Assembly (NCBI GenBank): GCA_051881355.1
Contig: JBJEPS010000022.1
Location: 1-24,567 of the forward strand
Origin: Fimenecus sp051881355
Lineage (GTDB): Bacteria > Bacillota > Clostridia > Oscillospirales > Acutalibacteraceae
DNA length: 24,567 nt
Reading direction: 5' to 3'
Program-made: the position numbers and the translations under genes
Shown here: in pieces, positions 6,540-14,059 of the stretch
Position numbering within the stretch: the stretch's first letter is position 1
How the letters are laid out: each line of letters begins with the position of its first letter
The notes under the pieces: generated by a model
Database searches by the model: none
Told to the model about the DNA's origin: nothing
The model's input: the letters and a program-made list of their open reading frames with translations, nothing else

Positions 6540-7382
6540 TTACGCCTCCAATTCTGCCAAAGCGGCTTTTAATTCTGCCATTGCCTGTTCATACTGTTCG
6601 GTATTCGGTGCACTGCCGTGCCAACCGACAGCATTTTCCATATACGAAACGCCCTTGCCTTTGACGGTCTTCATCACGACGGCAGTAGGTTTGCCCTTGC
6701 ACTGCTTCGCATCTGCCAATGCGTTTTCAATCGCATCGTAATCATGCCCGTCAATTTCAAGCACATTCCAGTTGAACGCGGCAAATTTTCCCCCAATCGG
6801 ATATGGGGCGTTGACCTCGTCCATCGTGCCGTCAATCTGCAAGTTGTTGTTATCGATAAACGCGACCAAATTGTCAAGTCCCTTGTTACCGGCGAACATT
6901 GCCGCCTCCCAGACCTGCCCCTCCTGCAATTCGCCGTCGCCGAGAATCGTGTAGACACGGTAATCGGCATTGTCGAGCTTTGCGCCGAGTGCCATACCGA
7001 CCGCTGCGGAAATCCCCTGCCCGAGAGAGCCTGTGCTCATATCTACACCGGGGACTTTATCCATATTGGGGTGACCTTGCAGGTAACTATCGGACTTGCG
7101 GAGCGTCTTTAAATCCTCCACGGGGAAAAAGCCTTTGAGCGCCAGCGTCGCATACAGTGCGGGTGCGGCGTGCCCTTTGGAAAGCACAAAACGGTCACGG
7201 TTTTCTGCTTTCGGATTCTTTGGGTCAACGCGCAATTCGGTATTGTAAAGCACGCTCAACACATCGCAAATCGAAAGAGACCCGCCCGGATGCCCTGCCT
7301 TGGCGTTATAGACGCCCTCCAACACACCCATACGCGCTTTGGTTGCAAAAATCTGCAAATCCTTTTTCAGTGTATCGGTCAT
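6540..7382 (-). CDS. Transketolase, N-terminal subunit (split type)
   Basis: This 280-residue protein holds the thiamine-diphosphate-binding half of transketolase. It has GHPGGSLSICDVLSVLY (30-46), LSKGHAAPALY (68-78) and the TPP motif beginning GDGE at 148-151 and ending NNN at 178-180. H31 and H71 match conserved active-site histidines. It works with the C-terminal subunit encoded 3 bases downstream. The ATG follows AAGGAGGAG, which spans the stop of the HAD gene, so the three are co-transcribed. PRPP synthetase at 1487 uses ribose 5-phosphate from the same pathway but is on another transcript. Confidence 0.94.
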   Translation of the reverse strand: MTDTLKKDLQIFATKARMGVLEGVYNAKAGHPGGSLSICDVLSVLYNTELRVDPKNPKAENRDRFVLSKGHAAPALYATLALKGFFPVEDLKTLRKSDSYLQGHPNMDKVPGVDMSTGSLGQGISAAVGMALGAKLDNADYRVYTILGDGELQEGQVWEAAMFAGNKGLDNLVAFIDNNNLQIDGTMDEVNAPYPIGGKFAAFNWNVLEIDGHDYDAIENALADAKQCKGKPTAVVMKTVKGKGVSYMENAVGWHGSAPNTEQYEQAMAELKAALAELEA

Positions 7383-7385
7383 ACG

Positions 7386-8234
7386 TTACTCCTCCTTATA
7401 ATCATACATAATATATTCCAGCAAATCCGCCACGGCGCCTTTGTTGCAATGGCACGCGTGGAATTTTGCAATTTCGTGCATTTTTCTCGGTGCTTGCCCG
7501 CAACAGGCGGGAAGCCCCACGGTTTTGAGCATTTCATAATCGTTGAAATAGTCTCCGATGGCGGCGGTATGCGCGCGGTCAATACCGTACATCTCCGCAA
7601 TATCCATTACACCCACGCCTTTGTGTATGCCCTGTTCGAGCATTTCAAACGACGAAATCGACGAGGACATAAAATTGACGCACGGGTCTTTGATACACAA
7701 CAAATATTTCTTGACTGCCGCAATCAACGGCGGCATACCTAAAAAAATCACCTTGCCCCAATCGTCGGGCGGGACTTCGGTTGCCTTTTTGAATTTGCGG
7801 TGCGGCAAATTGTCCGCCGTGAGCATCACATTGGCAAAAATGTGGGCGTTGATCGTGTAAGCGCGGTCGCTCGTCAAAATTTCGACCTCGACAGCGGGGA
7901 ATTTTTCGGTCACCTTTTTGACCAATTCATACCCCGCGGGGTTAATCGCATGAAAGCGCAGCATTTTCTCGTGTTCGTAATCGTAAATACCCGCGCCGTT
8001 TAAAAGCACGGCAGGGGTAGAGGCGATGGGCAAGCTTTGGAACGGCTTACGCATCGAACTGACATTTCTGCCCGACGCCAAGGTAAAATGCCCGTTTTTC
8101 TCCTGTACAAATTCACAAATCCGTTCGTAATTCCGCTTCGGCAAACGGCGCAATTTGTTATTGAGCGTGCCATCAATGTCCGAGGCAACCAGCCAGTCGG
8201 AAAAGTCGGTTTTTTTCGGTGTTTCAATCTTCAA
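7386..8234 (-). CDS. HAD-superfamily hydrolase, Cof/IIB-type sugar-phosphatase-like
   Basis: This 282-residue cytoplasmic HAD hydrolase has motif I DIDGTL at 19-24, with nucleophile D19 and acid/base D21. Motif II is the serine or threonine region in TLASGRN. Lysine K in GIHKGVGV is motif III, and IGDYFNDYEML is motif IV with its metal-binding aspartates. The cap between motifs II and III is of the IIB type seen in Cof/YidA phosphatases. The substrate is unknown; sugar phosphates or FMN/PLP-like compounds are usual in this group. The start is TTG at 8234, supported by AAGGAG 8 bases upstream and no other nearby start; it overlaps the rluD-like gene by 11 bases. Confidence 0.88.
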   Translation of the reverse strand: MKIETPKKTDFSDWLVASDIDGTLNNKLRRLPKRNYERICEFVQEKNGHFTLASGRNVSSMRKPFQSLPIASTPAVLLNGAGIYDYEHEKMLRFHAINPAGYELVKKVTEKFPAVEVEILTSDRAYTINAHIFANVMLTADNLPHRKFKKATEVPPDDWGKVIFLGMPPLIAAVKKYLLCIKDPCVNFMSSSISSFEMLEQGIHKGVGVMDIAEMYGIDRAHTAAIGDYFNDYEMLKTVGLPACCGQAPRKMHEIAKFHACHCNKGAVADLLEYIMYDYKEE

Positions 8235-9147
8235 GCGTTAAACTCCTTCGGAATTTCTGGAAATACGCAGGAAGCGGACTTTCAAATTCCATATACTCTT
8301 GGGTACGCGGGTGCACAAAGCCGATTTTCCCTGCGTGCAGGCACTGCCCGCAAAGCGAAAGCTCGTTTTTCTTCGGATGCCCGTAAACAGTATCCCCTGC
8401 CAGCGGATGTCCCAAATACGCCATATGCACGCGAATTTGGTGCGTCCTGCCGGTTTCCAAACGGAATTTCATATAGGCGTACCCTTTATACAATTCTAAG
8501 GTTTCATAATGTGTGACCGCATTTTTAGCGTTTTTATCGGTCACCGCCATTTTTTTACGGTCGCGGGTATCCCGCCCAATCGGCGCGGTCACCGTACCGT
8601 TCGGGGTTTTCAAGTGCCCCGTAATAATGGCACGATATTCGCGTGTAAACGAATGTGCGGCAATCTGTTCGGCAAGCGCGCGATGGGCAAAATCATTTTT
8701 CGCGACAATCAACAGCCCACTTGTGTCCTTGTCAATTCTATGCACAATTCCCGGACGCAATACGCCGTTAATGCCCGACAGACTGTCGCCGCAATGGTAC
8801 AAAAGCGCGTTGACCAGCGTGCCGTCCAAATTGCCGGGCGCAGGGTGCACCACCATACCTTTTTGCTTGTTGACCACCAGCAAATCCGCGTCCTCATACA
8901 TAATGTCGAGCGCAATAGGCTGCGCTTCGACTGCCAAAGGTTTTACATCAGGCGGGGTAAAAGTCAATTTGTCATCGGCGCGCAATTTATAATTTTTCGA
9001 TGCCGACTCGCCGTTGACCGTGGCATGCCCGTCCTCAATCGCCTTTTGGAGCGCTGAACGCGAGCTTTCGGGAAAAACCCGCGCCAAATATTTATCCAGC
9101 CGCTCACCCGAAAAATCGGCGTCTATCAAAATATCAATCGGTTGCAT
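8224..9147 (-). CDS. rluD: RluA-family 23S rRNA pseudouridine synthase (RluD-like)
   Basis: This enzyme isomerises uridines to pseudouridine in RNA, in RluD's case in helix 69 of 23S rRNA. The 307-residue protein has an N-terminal S4 RNA-binding domain (GERLDKYLARVFPESSRSAL region, residues 14-60). The catalytic motif HRIDKDTSGLLIVAKN is at 136-151, with D139 as the catalytic aspartate, and RTHQIRVHMAYLGHPLAGD is near the C terminus. The gene overlaps lspA by 14 bases, a gene pair found in many bacteria. RluD cannot be separated from other S4-containing RluA members by sequence reading alone. Confidence 0.92.
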   Translation of the reverse strand: MQPIDILIDADFSGERLDKYLARVFPESSRSALQKAIEDGHATVNGESASKNYKLRADDKLTFTPPDVKPLAVEAQPIALDIMYEDADLLVVNKQKGMVVHPAPGNLDGTLVNALLYHCGDSLSGINGVLRPGIVHRIDKDTSGLLIVAKNDFAHRALAEQIAAHSFTREYRAIITGHLKTPNGTVTAPIGRDTRDRKKMAVTDKNAKNAVTHYETLELYKGYAYMKFRLETGRTHQIRVHMAYLGHPLAGDTVYGHPKKNELSLCGQCLHAGKIGFVHPRTQEYMEFESPLPAYFQKFRRSLTLED

Positions 9148-9634
9148 TTTTGTTCTCCGCCGCTTGTTTTGTTTTTTTTGCGTCGTGAAACATATCGTAC
9201 AGCAGATAAATAATCAAAATCGCCGCACCGACGCAAACCAAAATATCGGCAAAATTAAACACGGCAAACTCTATAAACAGCGGTTCGATATAATCGACCA
9301 CAAAACCGCGAAAAACGCGGTCAATCAAATTGCCCGCGCCGCCCGCTAAAATCAAAATTGCCGAAATATATACAGGAACAGGCTTGCATTTGCCCATCAG
9401 CAGATACACAAAGCCGCCCAAAAGAACAAGCCCCGTAAATACAGACAAAAGCGTTGTATATTTGCTGAAAGAGCCGAAGGCGGCTCCCGTGTTTTCGACA
9501 TAGGATAACTGTAAAATCCCGTTCAAAAGCGGAAAACTGCCTATCGGTTCCAAATGTACTACGGCAAGATATTTGATGCCTTGATCCAAAGCGACAAGTA
9601 CCGCTATTACAACTACGGCAACAAATTGAAGCAT
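9134..9634 (-). CDS. lspA: Lipoprotein signal peptidase (signal peptidase II)
   Basis: LspA is an inner-membrane aspartyl protease that removes signal peptides from diacylglyceryl-modified prolipoproteins. The 166-residue length is normal. Four hydrophobic segments are visible, with DQGIKYL (17-23), ENTGAAFG (47-54), GGAGNLIDRV (98-107) and FNFAD (126-130). D105 and D130 are the expected catalytic pair. It has a GAGGGAAG ribosome binding site, follows divIVA by 19 bases and overlaps the downstream pseudouridine synthase. Confidence 0.96.
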   Translation of the reverse strand: MLQFVAVVVIAVLVALDQGIKYLAVVHLEPIGSFPLLNGILQLSYVENTGAAFGSFSKYTTLLSVFTGLVLLGGFVYLLMGKCKPVPVYISAILILAGGAGNLIDRVFRGFVVDYIEPLFIEFAVFNFADILVCVGAAILIIYLLYDMFHDAKKTKQAAENKNATD

Positions 9635-9653
9635 GAACTTCCCTCACCCGATT

Positions 9654-10622
9654 TTATTTCTTCTTAAAAAAGCTCTTAAAGGAAACCGGCTCATCATCGT
9701 CATCATCGCCGGAATTTTCTTCCGAATCCTCAATGGTTGCATACGCGCGCGCCGGCGCTTCGACCGCAGATTCCGAGGTCTCTGCTGATATTTCGGCATC
9801 TTCTTCCTCGTCGTCCTCAAGCGCACTTAAATCCAACGTAAAGCCCTCGTCTGCTGCAGCTTCTTCCTCTTCTTCCTCGACTTGCGGCTCGGTGGAGGAG
9901 GAAATATCCTCATAGCTTTCAAATTCCTCGGGTTCTTCTGCTTCTGCAGGGGAATCCTCTACCGCAGGTGTTTCGACGACTTCCGGCGCTTCTGCAACTG
10001 TTTCGGGTTCCGGGTCAGCGGCAGTCTCCGCCACGGTCTCCTGTGCCGGTTCTTCCTGCGGCAGTTCCTCCGAGACATATTCGGGAATTGCGTTAATCAA
10101 ATTGAGATGCTCTTTGTAAAGGCCGAGCAGATGGGCACGAAATTCAGACGCTTTCTTTTGCAGCATTTCAAATTCCAGGCTTTCTTTCATCACCTTACGG
10201 TTGACCGCACCGAGAATTTCGTCGGCATCTTTCTTACTTTGCAGCAAAACAGCGTCTGCCTCGGTTTTTGCTTTTGCAACGATTTCTTTTGCCTCTTCCT
10301 CGGCGGCGGCACGGATTTTATCTGCATCTGCGTTAGCAGCCTCCAGAGAGCCTTCAACACTGTCCTTTGCGTCCTTGACAATTTTATCTGCCAAGGTCTG
10401 TGCGGAGATGAGCGCCTTGCGAAGCGAGTCCTCCTCGTCCTTATATTTTTCCACCTTATTTGCCAAAATGCTGATTTTCTTAATCAGCTCACCGTTTTCC
10501 TTGAACATCTGTTCATAGGAAGCGGAAACCTCGGCAAAAAATCCGTCGACATCGTCGGCACGGTAGGCGCCGCGACCGGTCGCCTGAAACTGTTTGGATT
10601 TGACTGCATCGGGAGTAAGCAT
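9654..10622 (-). CDS. divIVA: DivIVA-domain cell-pole/septum protein with long acidic tail
   Basis: DivIVA binds curved membrane at septa and poles and recruits other proteins. The 322-residue protein starts MLTPDAVKSKQFQATGRGAY, with the membrane-binding N-terminal domain to about residue 60. A coiled coil rich in Ala/Glu/Lys follows to about 175. From about 188 to 310 the protein is an acidic, low-complexity Glu/Ala/Pro region with several all-glutamate runs, ending in a short basic tail (SFKSFFKKK). Bacillus DivIVA is only about 164 residues, so the tail is an added disordered module. It lies between sepF and lspA; association with sepF is typical in Firmicutes. An origin as a GpsB-like paralogue is less likely given the length. 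Confidence 0.9.
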   Translation of the reverse strand: MLTPDAVKSKQFQATGRGAYRADDVDGFFAEVSASYEQMFKENGELIKKISILANKVEKYKDEEDSLRKALISAQTLADKIVKDAKDSVEGSLEAANADADKIRAAAEEEAKEIVAKAKTEADAVLLQSKKDADEILGAVNRKVMKESLEFEMLQKKASEFRAHLLGLYKEHLNLINAIPEYVSEELPQEEPAQETVAETAADPEPETVAEAPEVVETPAVEDSPAEAEEPEEFESYEDISSSTEPQVEEEEEEAAADEGFTLDLSALEDDEEEDAEISAETSESAVEAPARAYATIEDSEENSGDDDDDEPVSFKSFFKKK

Positions 10623-10664
10623 AACTGTAATTCCACCATTCTAAAAATATTTATTGTTGACCGA

Positions 10665-11129
10665 TTAAAAGAATACGCCGTTGTTTTCAAGTTCATCAAG
10701 CAAATCGCCCATCACATCTACATTGTAGGGCGTGATAATGAATGTGCTGTTGGCAACACGCTTAAACTGCCCACCGTTGGCGTAAGCAACGCCGGTCAAA
10801 AAGTCCACCAAACGGCGCGCAACATCACGGTTGCAGGATTCGAGGTTCAGCACGACGGTACGTTTCTCATTGAGATTGTCCGCCACCGTCTTTGCCTCTT
10901 CAAAGCTCTCGGGCTTGGAAAGCACGACCTGCAGCTGCGCGGTCGTGTGGATATTCACGACATTATCGCCGCCTTTTTGCTCGCGTACACGGCGCGGCGC
11001 ACGGCGGGGCTCCTCATACGCCTCCTCACGAGCAGTGTCTTCATTCTGAAAATCGTCGGATTCAAGCTCGTCGTAATAATCGTCCTCAGAAACATTGACC
11101 ATGTTTTTCACTTTGTCTAAAAAGCTCAT
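10665..11129 (-). CDS. sepF: Cell division protein SepF
   Basis: SepF links FtsZ filaments to the membrane during septum formation. The 154-residue protein has an N-terminal amphipathic stretch MSFLDKVKNMV (1-11), an acidic Asp/Glu/Tyr linker (15-40), an Arg-rich patch (42-49), and the SepF domain (about 63-150) with ESFEEAKTVADNL, RTVVLNLE and RRLVDFLTGVAYA. The start is the ATG at 11129 with AGGAGG 7 bases upstream; a longer reading from 11150 would include the ribosome binding site itself. It follows yggS, the common yggS-sepF arrangement of Gram-positive bacteria. Confidence 0.95.
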   Translation of the reverse strand: MSFLDKVKNMVNVSEDDYYDELESDDFQNEDTAREEAYEEPRRAPRRVREQKGGDNVVNIHTTAQLQVVLSKPESFEEAKTVADNLNEKRTVVLNLESCNRDVARRLVDFLTGVAYANGGQFKRVANSTFIITPYNVDVMGDLLDELENNGVFF

Positions 11130-11146
11130 GCAACATCCTCCTAATT

Positions 11147-11872
11147 TCAATAAATTCGCGGCCCAAAAATTTTAGAGCCGACGCGGATATGATTCGACCC
11201 CGAACGGATTGCCTCGGCATAATCGCCGGACATACCCATCGACAGGATATTCATAGATACATTATCTAATTTTTTTGAGCCGATGTCAACATACATATTG
11301 TATATATTCGTAAAAAATTTACAAAGTTCTGTGTTATTGTCGCAAATCGGGGGAATTGTCATCAATCCGCAGATGTGTATTCCCGCAACAGAGGACAGTT
11401 CGGCGATGCTTTCCTCCACCGTTTCCGGCATAAAGCCGGTTTTGCTTTCCTCCTTCCCGATGTTGACTTCAATCAGCACATCGGTCACAATGCCCTTTTT
11501 CACGGACTGTTTGCCGATTTCGCGTCCGATTTTCACAGAATCCACCGATTCAATCATATCCACCTCACCGACAATCTGCGCCGCCTTATTCGACTGCAAA
11601 TGCCCGATTAAGTTTTTACGCACGCCGTTAAGATGCAAATTCGGCTTTTTGCGGAGCATCTCCTGCACTTTGTTTTCGCCGATTAAGGTGATACCGCAGT
11701 CAATCGCATGGTTGATGAACCTCTCGTCCACGGTTTTGGTCACCGCCATAAAGTCAATCTCCTGCTCGCTTCTGCCCGAAAGCGCGGCGGCACGCGCGAT
11801 TTCCGCACGGATTGTCTTTAAATTGTATTCAATATCCTGCATTTTTTCATCAGCCCAGGATTTTTCCGTCAT
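11147..11872 (-). CDS. yggS: PLP homeostasis protein (YggS/PLPBP family)
   Basis: Members bind pyridoxal 5'-phosphate and help keep the free PLP pool and amino-acid balance; no catalytic activity is established. The 241-residue protein is of normal size. K46 in MAVTKTV is the PLP lysine. LIGENKVQEML, IGHLQSNK, VLIEVNIGKEESKTGF and MGMSGDYAEAI with the closing RVGSKIFG are family signatures. The start at 11872 has AGAAGGGA upstream and overlaps the HlyD-like gene by 23 bases; an ATG at 11842 would give 231 residues, removes the overlap but lacks a clear ribosome binding site. Confidence 0.93.
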   Translation of the reverse strand: MTEKSWADEKMQDIEYNLKTIRAEIARAAALSGRSEQEIDFMAVTKTVDERFINHAIDCGITLIGENKVQEMLRKKPNLHLNGVRKNLIGHLQSNKAAQIVGEVDMIESVDSVKIGREIGKQSVKKGIVTDVLIEVNIGKEESKTGFMPETVEESIAELSSVAGIHICGLMTIPPICDNNTELCKFFTNIYNMYVDIGSKKLDNVSMNILSMGMSGDYAEAIRSGSNHIRVGSKIFGPRIY

Positions 11873-13130
11873 ATAAATCAGTCCCTTCTACAATAATTTC
11901 ATCATACAGTGCGACATACCCGCTTTTTGGATTGCCGTTGTCATCCTTCGGCGTTACACACACGGAGTATTCCGAATCGGAATAGGCAATCTCAATTTTT
12001 TTAAACTTGATAATGTTGCCGCTGACGGTATACACGCCCTTCACACCGTCCACCTCGCGGATAGCTTTATTGTTGACCTGATACCCCGTAAAATTCTCAA
12101 GCACCAGCCGCACCTGCTCTTTGCGCAGCGCAGCATACTGTGCGTTCATCAAATTGGAACGCAAAATCACGGCAGCTTTATCCGTCCCCGCATTCTGCAC
12201 CGAAACAACCTCGGCAGAAATAGGCTCGGCAGAAGTCAGTGGAAAGTCCACGGTGATGCGGCTGCCTGATGACAACCCGCCGGCAGATTCCGCATCAATC
12301 ACACACAGAATATACCAGTTAAAGCTGTCCACGAGCTTGCCCATACAATTTTTTAAGTCTTCAGTCGACGTAGGGGTGCTTTGCAGCAGTGCTTCAATCT
12401 GTTCCCCGGTAACCTGCAAAACCGTGTCGTAAGCACAGGCGGTTTCGTAGCCGTCCACATGCCCGATATAATAGCCGGGATTGTTTGCCTGTATCGTTAC
12501 AAAGCCGCCCGCCTGTGCTTTCAGCGCGTCCAACTGCGTATATAAACTGTTCAGCTTTTCGGTCGGGTCAATCACCGTGCCCGTAGAAAGCTGCCGAGAA
12601 GTAATCATTTCGCAAACCGTGTCCTCGTAAGATTCCAACACATCGATATCCCCGTCGGCAATCGCAGTCACATAGGTTTCGCAGGCAGAATATACCCGTT
12701 CATCCATCGCTTCTACATCACTTGTCTGAATACCGATTTTATTTTTAAGCGATTCAAAATACGCAATGTCAGCTTCAACGCTTTGCATTTGTGAATATAC
12801 CCGCGCCGATTCCTCCGAAGTGAACACCACAGCAACATTGTCTCCACGCGCAACACGTTTCCCGTCCGTCACAAGCGGCACAAGCGTACCGACTGCATCG
12901 GCGGTGATATAGGTTTCATCCCGTACCACAAAGCCATCGGTTGTAACAGCTTTGGAAACCGTCTTTTCCAGCGCGATTTCGGTTTTCACAGGGCTGTAAT
13001 TGATTTTGAAAATCTGATAAATGCAAATGCCCACAATCAACAGCGCCAAGACGGTGTACAGCACCGTTGTCGGCTTCTTTTTTTGCGGGTATTTTACAAC
13101 CTTTTCATTTGTTTTTTGTGCTTCGCTCAT
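11850..13130 (-). CDS. HlyD-like single-pass membrane protein, function unknown
   Basis: The 426-residue protein has a short cytoplasmic basic N terminus, one membrane segment (about 22-41) and a large extracytoplasmic part. Residues about 58-105 look like a split barrel/lipoyl-type hairpin as in HlyD/RND adaptor proteins, with GTLVPLVTDGKRVARGDNVA. A helical stretch follows, then a second half with GYYIGHVDGYE (lipoyl partner) and a beta-rich C-terminal region. In such adaptors these parts span between pump and outer partner, but no ABC or MFS gene is near. It overlaps miaA by 4 bases (ATGA) and yggS by 23. Its place beside yggS-sepF suggests envelope or division function, which is inference. 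Confidence 0.72.
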   Translation of the reverse strand: MSEAQKTNEKVVKYPQKKKPTTVLYTVLALLIVGICIYQIFKINYSPVKTEIALEKTVSKAVTTDGFVVRDETYITADAVGTLVPLVTDGKRVARGDNVAVVFTSEESARVYSQMQSVEADIAYFESLKNKIGIQTSDVEAMDERVYSACETYVTAIADGDIDVLESYEDTVCEMITSRQLSTGTVIDPTEKLNSLYTQLDALKAQAGGFVTIQANNPGYYIGHVDGYETACAYDTVLQVTGEQIEALLQSTPTSTEDLKNCMGKLVDSFNWYILCVIDAESAGGLSSGSRITVDFPLTSAEPISAEVVSVQNAGTDKAAVILRSNLMNAQYAALRKEQVRLVLENFTGYQVNNKAIREVDGVKGVYTVSGNIIKFKKIEIAYSDSEYSVCVTPKDDNGNPKSGYVALYDEIIVEGTDLYDGKILG

Positions 13131-14059
13131 ACTGTCTCCGTTTCTGCAAATGCAATTGCTTTTGCAAGCAGTTCATCGCACGAACAGGTGTCCGCATAAA
13201 TCCAGTAAATTTGCGGATTGCGTTTAAACCAAGTGATTTGCCGTTTGGCGTAATTGCGCGTGGCGCGTTTCAAATTCTCGACCGCTTCGTCGAGCGGCAA
13301 AACACCGTCTAAATACGGCTTTAATTCTTTATAACCAATCGCCTGTGCGGCGGTGTCGGGCGTGCCCGCAAAAAACGCACGCGCTTCCTCCAAAAGTCCG
13401 TTTCGGAGCATCTCGTCCACACGGCGGTTGATGCGGTCATACAAAATCTCGCGGTTTTCGTAGGCTATCCCGATATACCGCGGTGCAAAGGGCGACGGCA
13501 GTTTACGAGAAGCGGCAAGCGCTTCGGTCATCGTCTTGCCTGTAAGCTGATACACTTCAAACGCGCGAATAATCCGTTTACGGTTGTTCGGGTGCAAACG
13601 CGCGGCGGTGTCACAGTCGAATGCCGCGAGTTTTTCGAGCATTTTTTCGCCGCCGAGCGCGTCAAATTCCGTTTCCAACCGTTCGCGCAGTTCGAAATCC
13701 GTTTCGGTTTCAATAAATTGTGTATTCGTAAGCAGACTGTCCACATACAGCCCCGTCCCGCCGATCAAAATCGGCAGTTTGCCCCGATTGTAAATATCCG
13801 AAATACACGCATGCGCCGCTTTGACATATTCCGCGACACTGTATGGGATTTCGGGAGAAAGGAAATCCATCATATGATGGGGTATCCCCTGTTTTTCTGC
13901 CTCGGTAGGCTTTGCGGAAGCAATATCCATACCTTTATAAATCTGCATGGAATCGGCTGAAACGATTTCGCCGTTCAGACGCTTTGCAAGCTCCACGGAA
14001 AGCGCGGTTTTGCCCGATGCGGTAGGTCCGACAACAGCGAGTACGGGAATGTGCTCCAT
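13127..14059 (-). CDS. miaA: tRNA dimethylallyltransferase
   Basis: MiaA transfers a dimethylallyl group to adenosine 37 of tRNAs reading codons that start with U; MiaB, encoded upstream in the same run, then adds the methylthio group. The 310-residue protein has the P-loop GPTASGKT (11-18), SADSMQIYKGMDIASAKPT (34-52) with the catalytic aspartate D36, and PILIGGTGLYVDSLL. RQITWFKRNP near the C terminus is the usual tRNA-binding stretch. The start overlaps the mutL stop by one base (TAATG), with GGGAGG inside mutL. Confidence 0.97.
   Translation of the reverse strand: MEHIPVLAVVGPTASGKTALSVELAKRLNGEIVSADSMQIYKGMDIASAKPTEAEKQGIPHHMMDFLSPEIPYSVAEYVKAAHACISDIYNRGKLPILIGGTGLYVDSLLTNTQFIETETDFELRERLETEFDALGGEKMLEKLAAFDCDTAARLHPNNRKRIIRAFEVYQLTGKTMTEALAASRKLPSPFAPRYIGIAYENREILYDRINRRVDEMLRNGLLEEARAFFAGTPDTAAQAIGYKELKPYLDGVLPLDEAVENLKRATRNYAKRQITWFKRNPQIYWIYADTCSCDELLAKAIAFAETETV

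Noticed and set aside
9690..9950. Apparent TCC/TTC/TCG simple repeats
   Set aside because: They encode the acidic Glu/Asp runs of DivIVA and are not an independent repeat array.
9882..11120. 412-residue open frame on the plus strand across divIVA and sepF
   Set aside because: It is antisense to two well-recognised genes, rich in Phe/Cys/Arg with no domain pattern, and has no ribosome binding site. It arises from the codon bias of the opposite strand.
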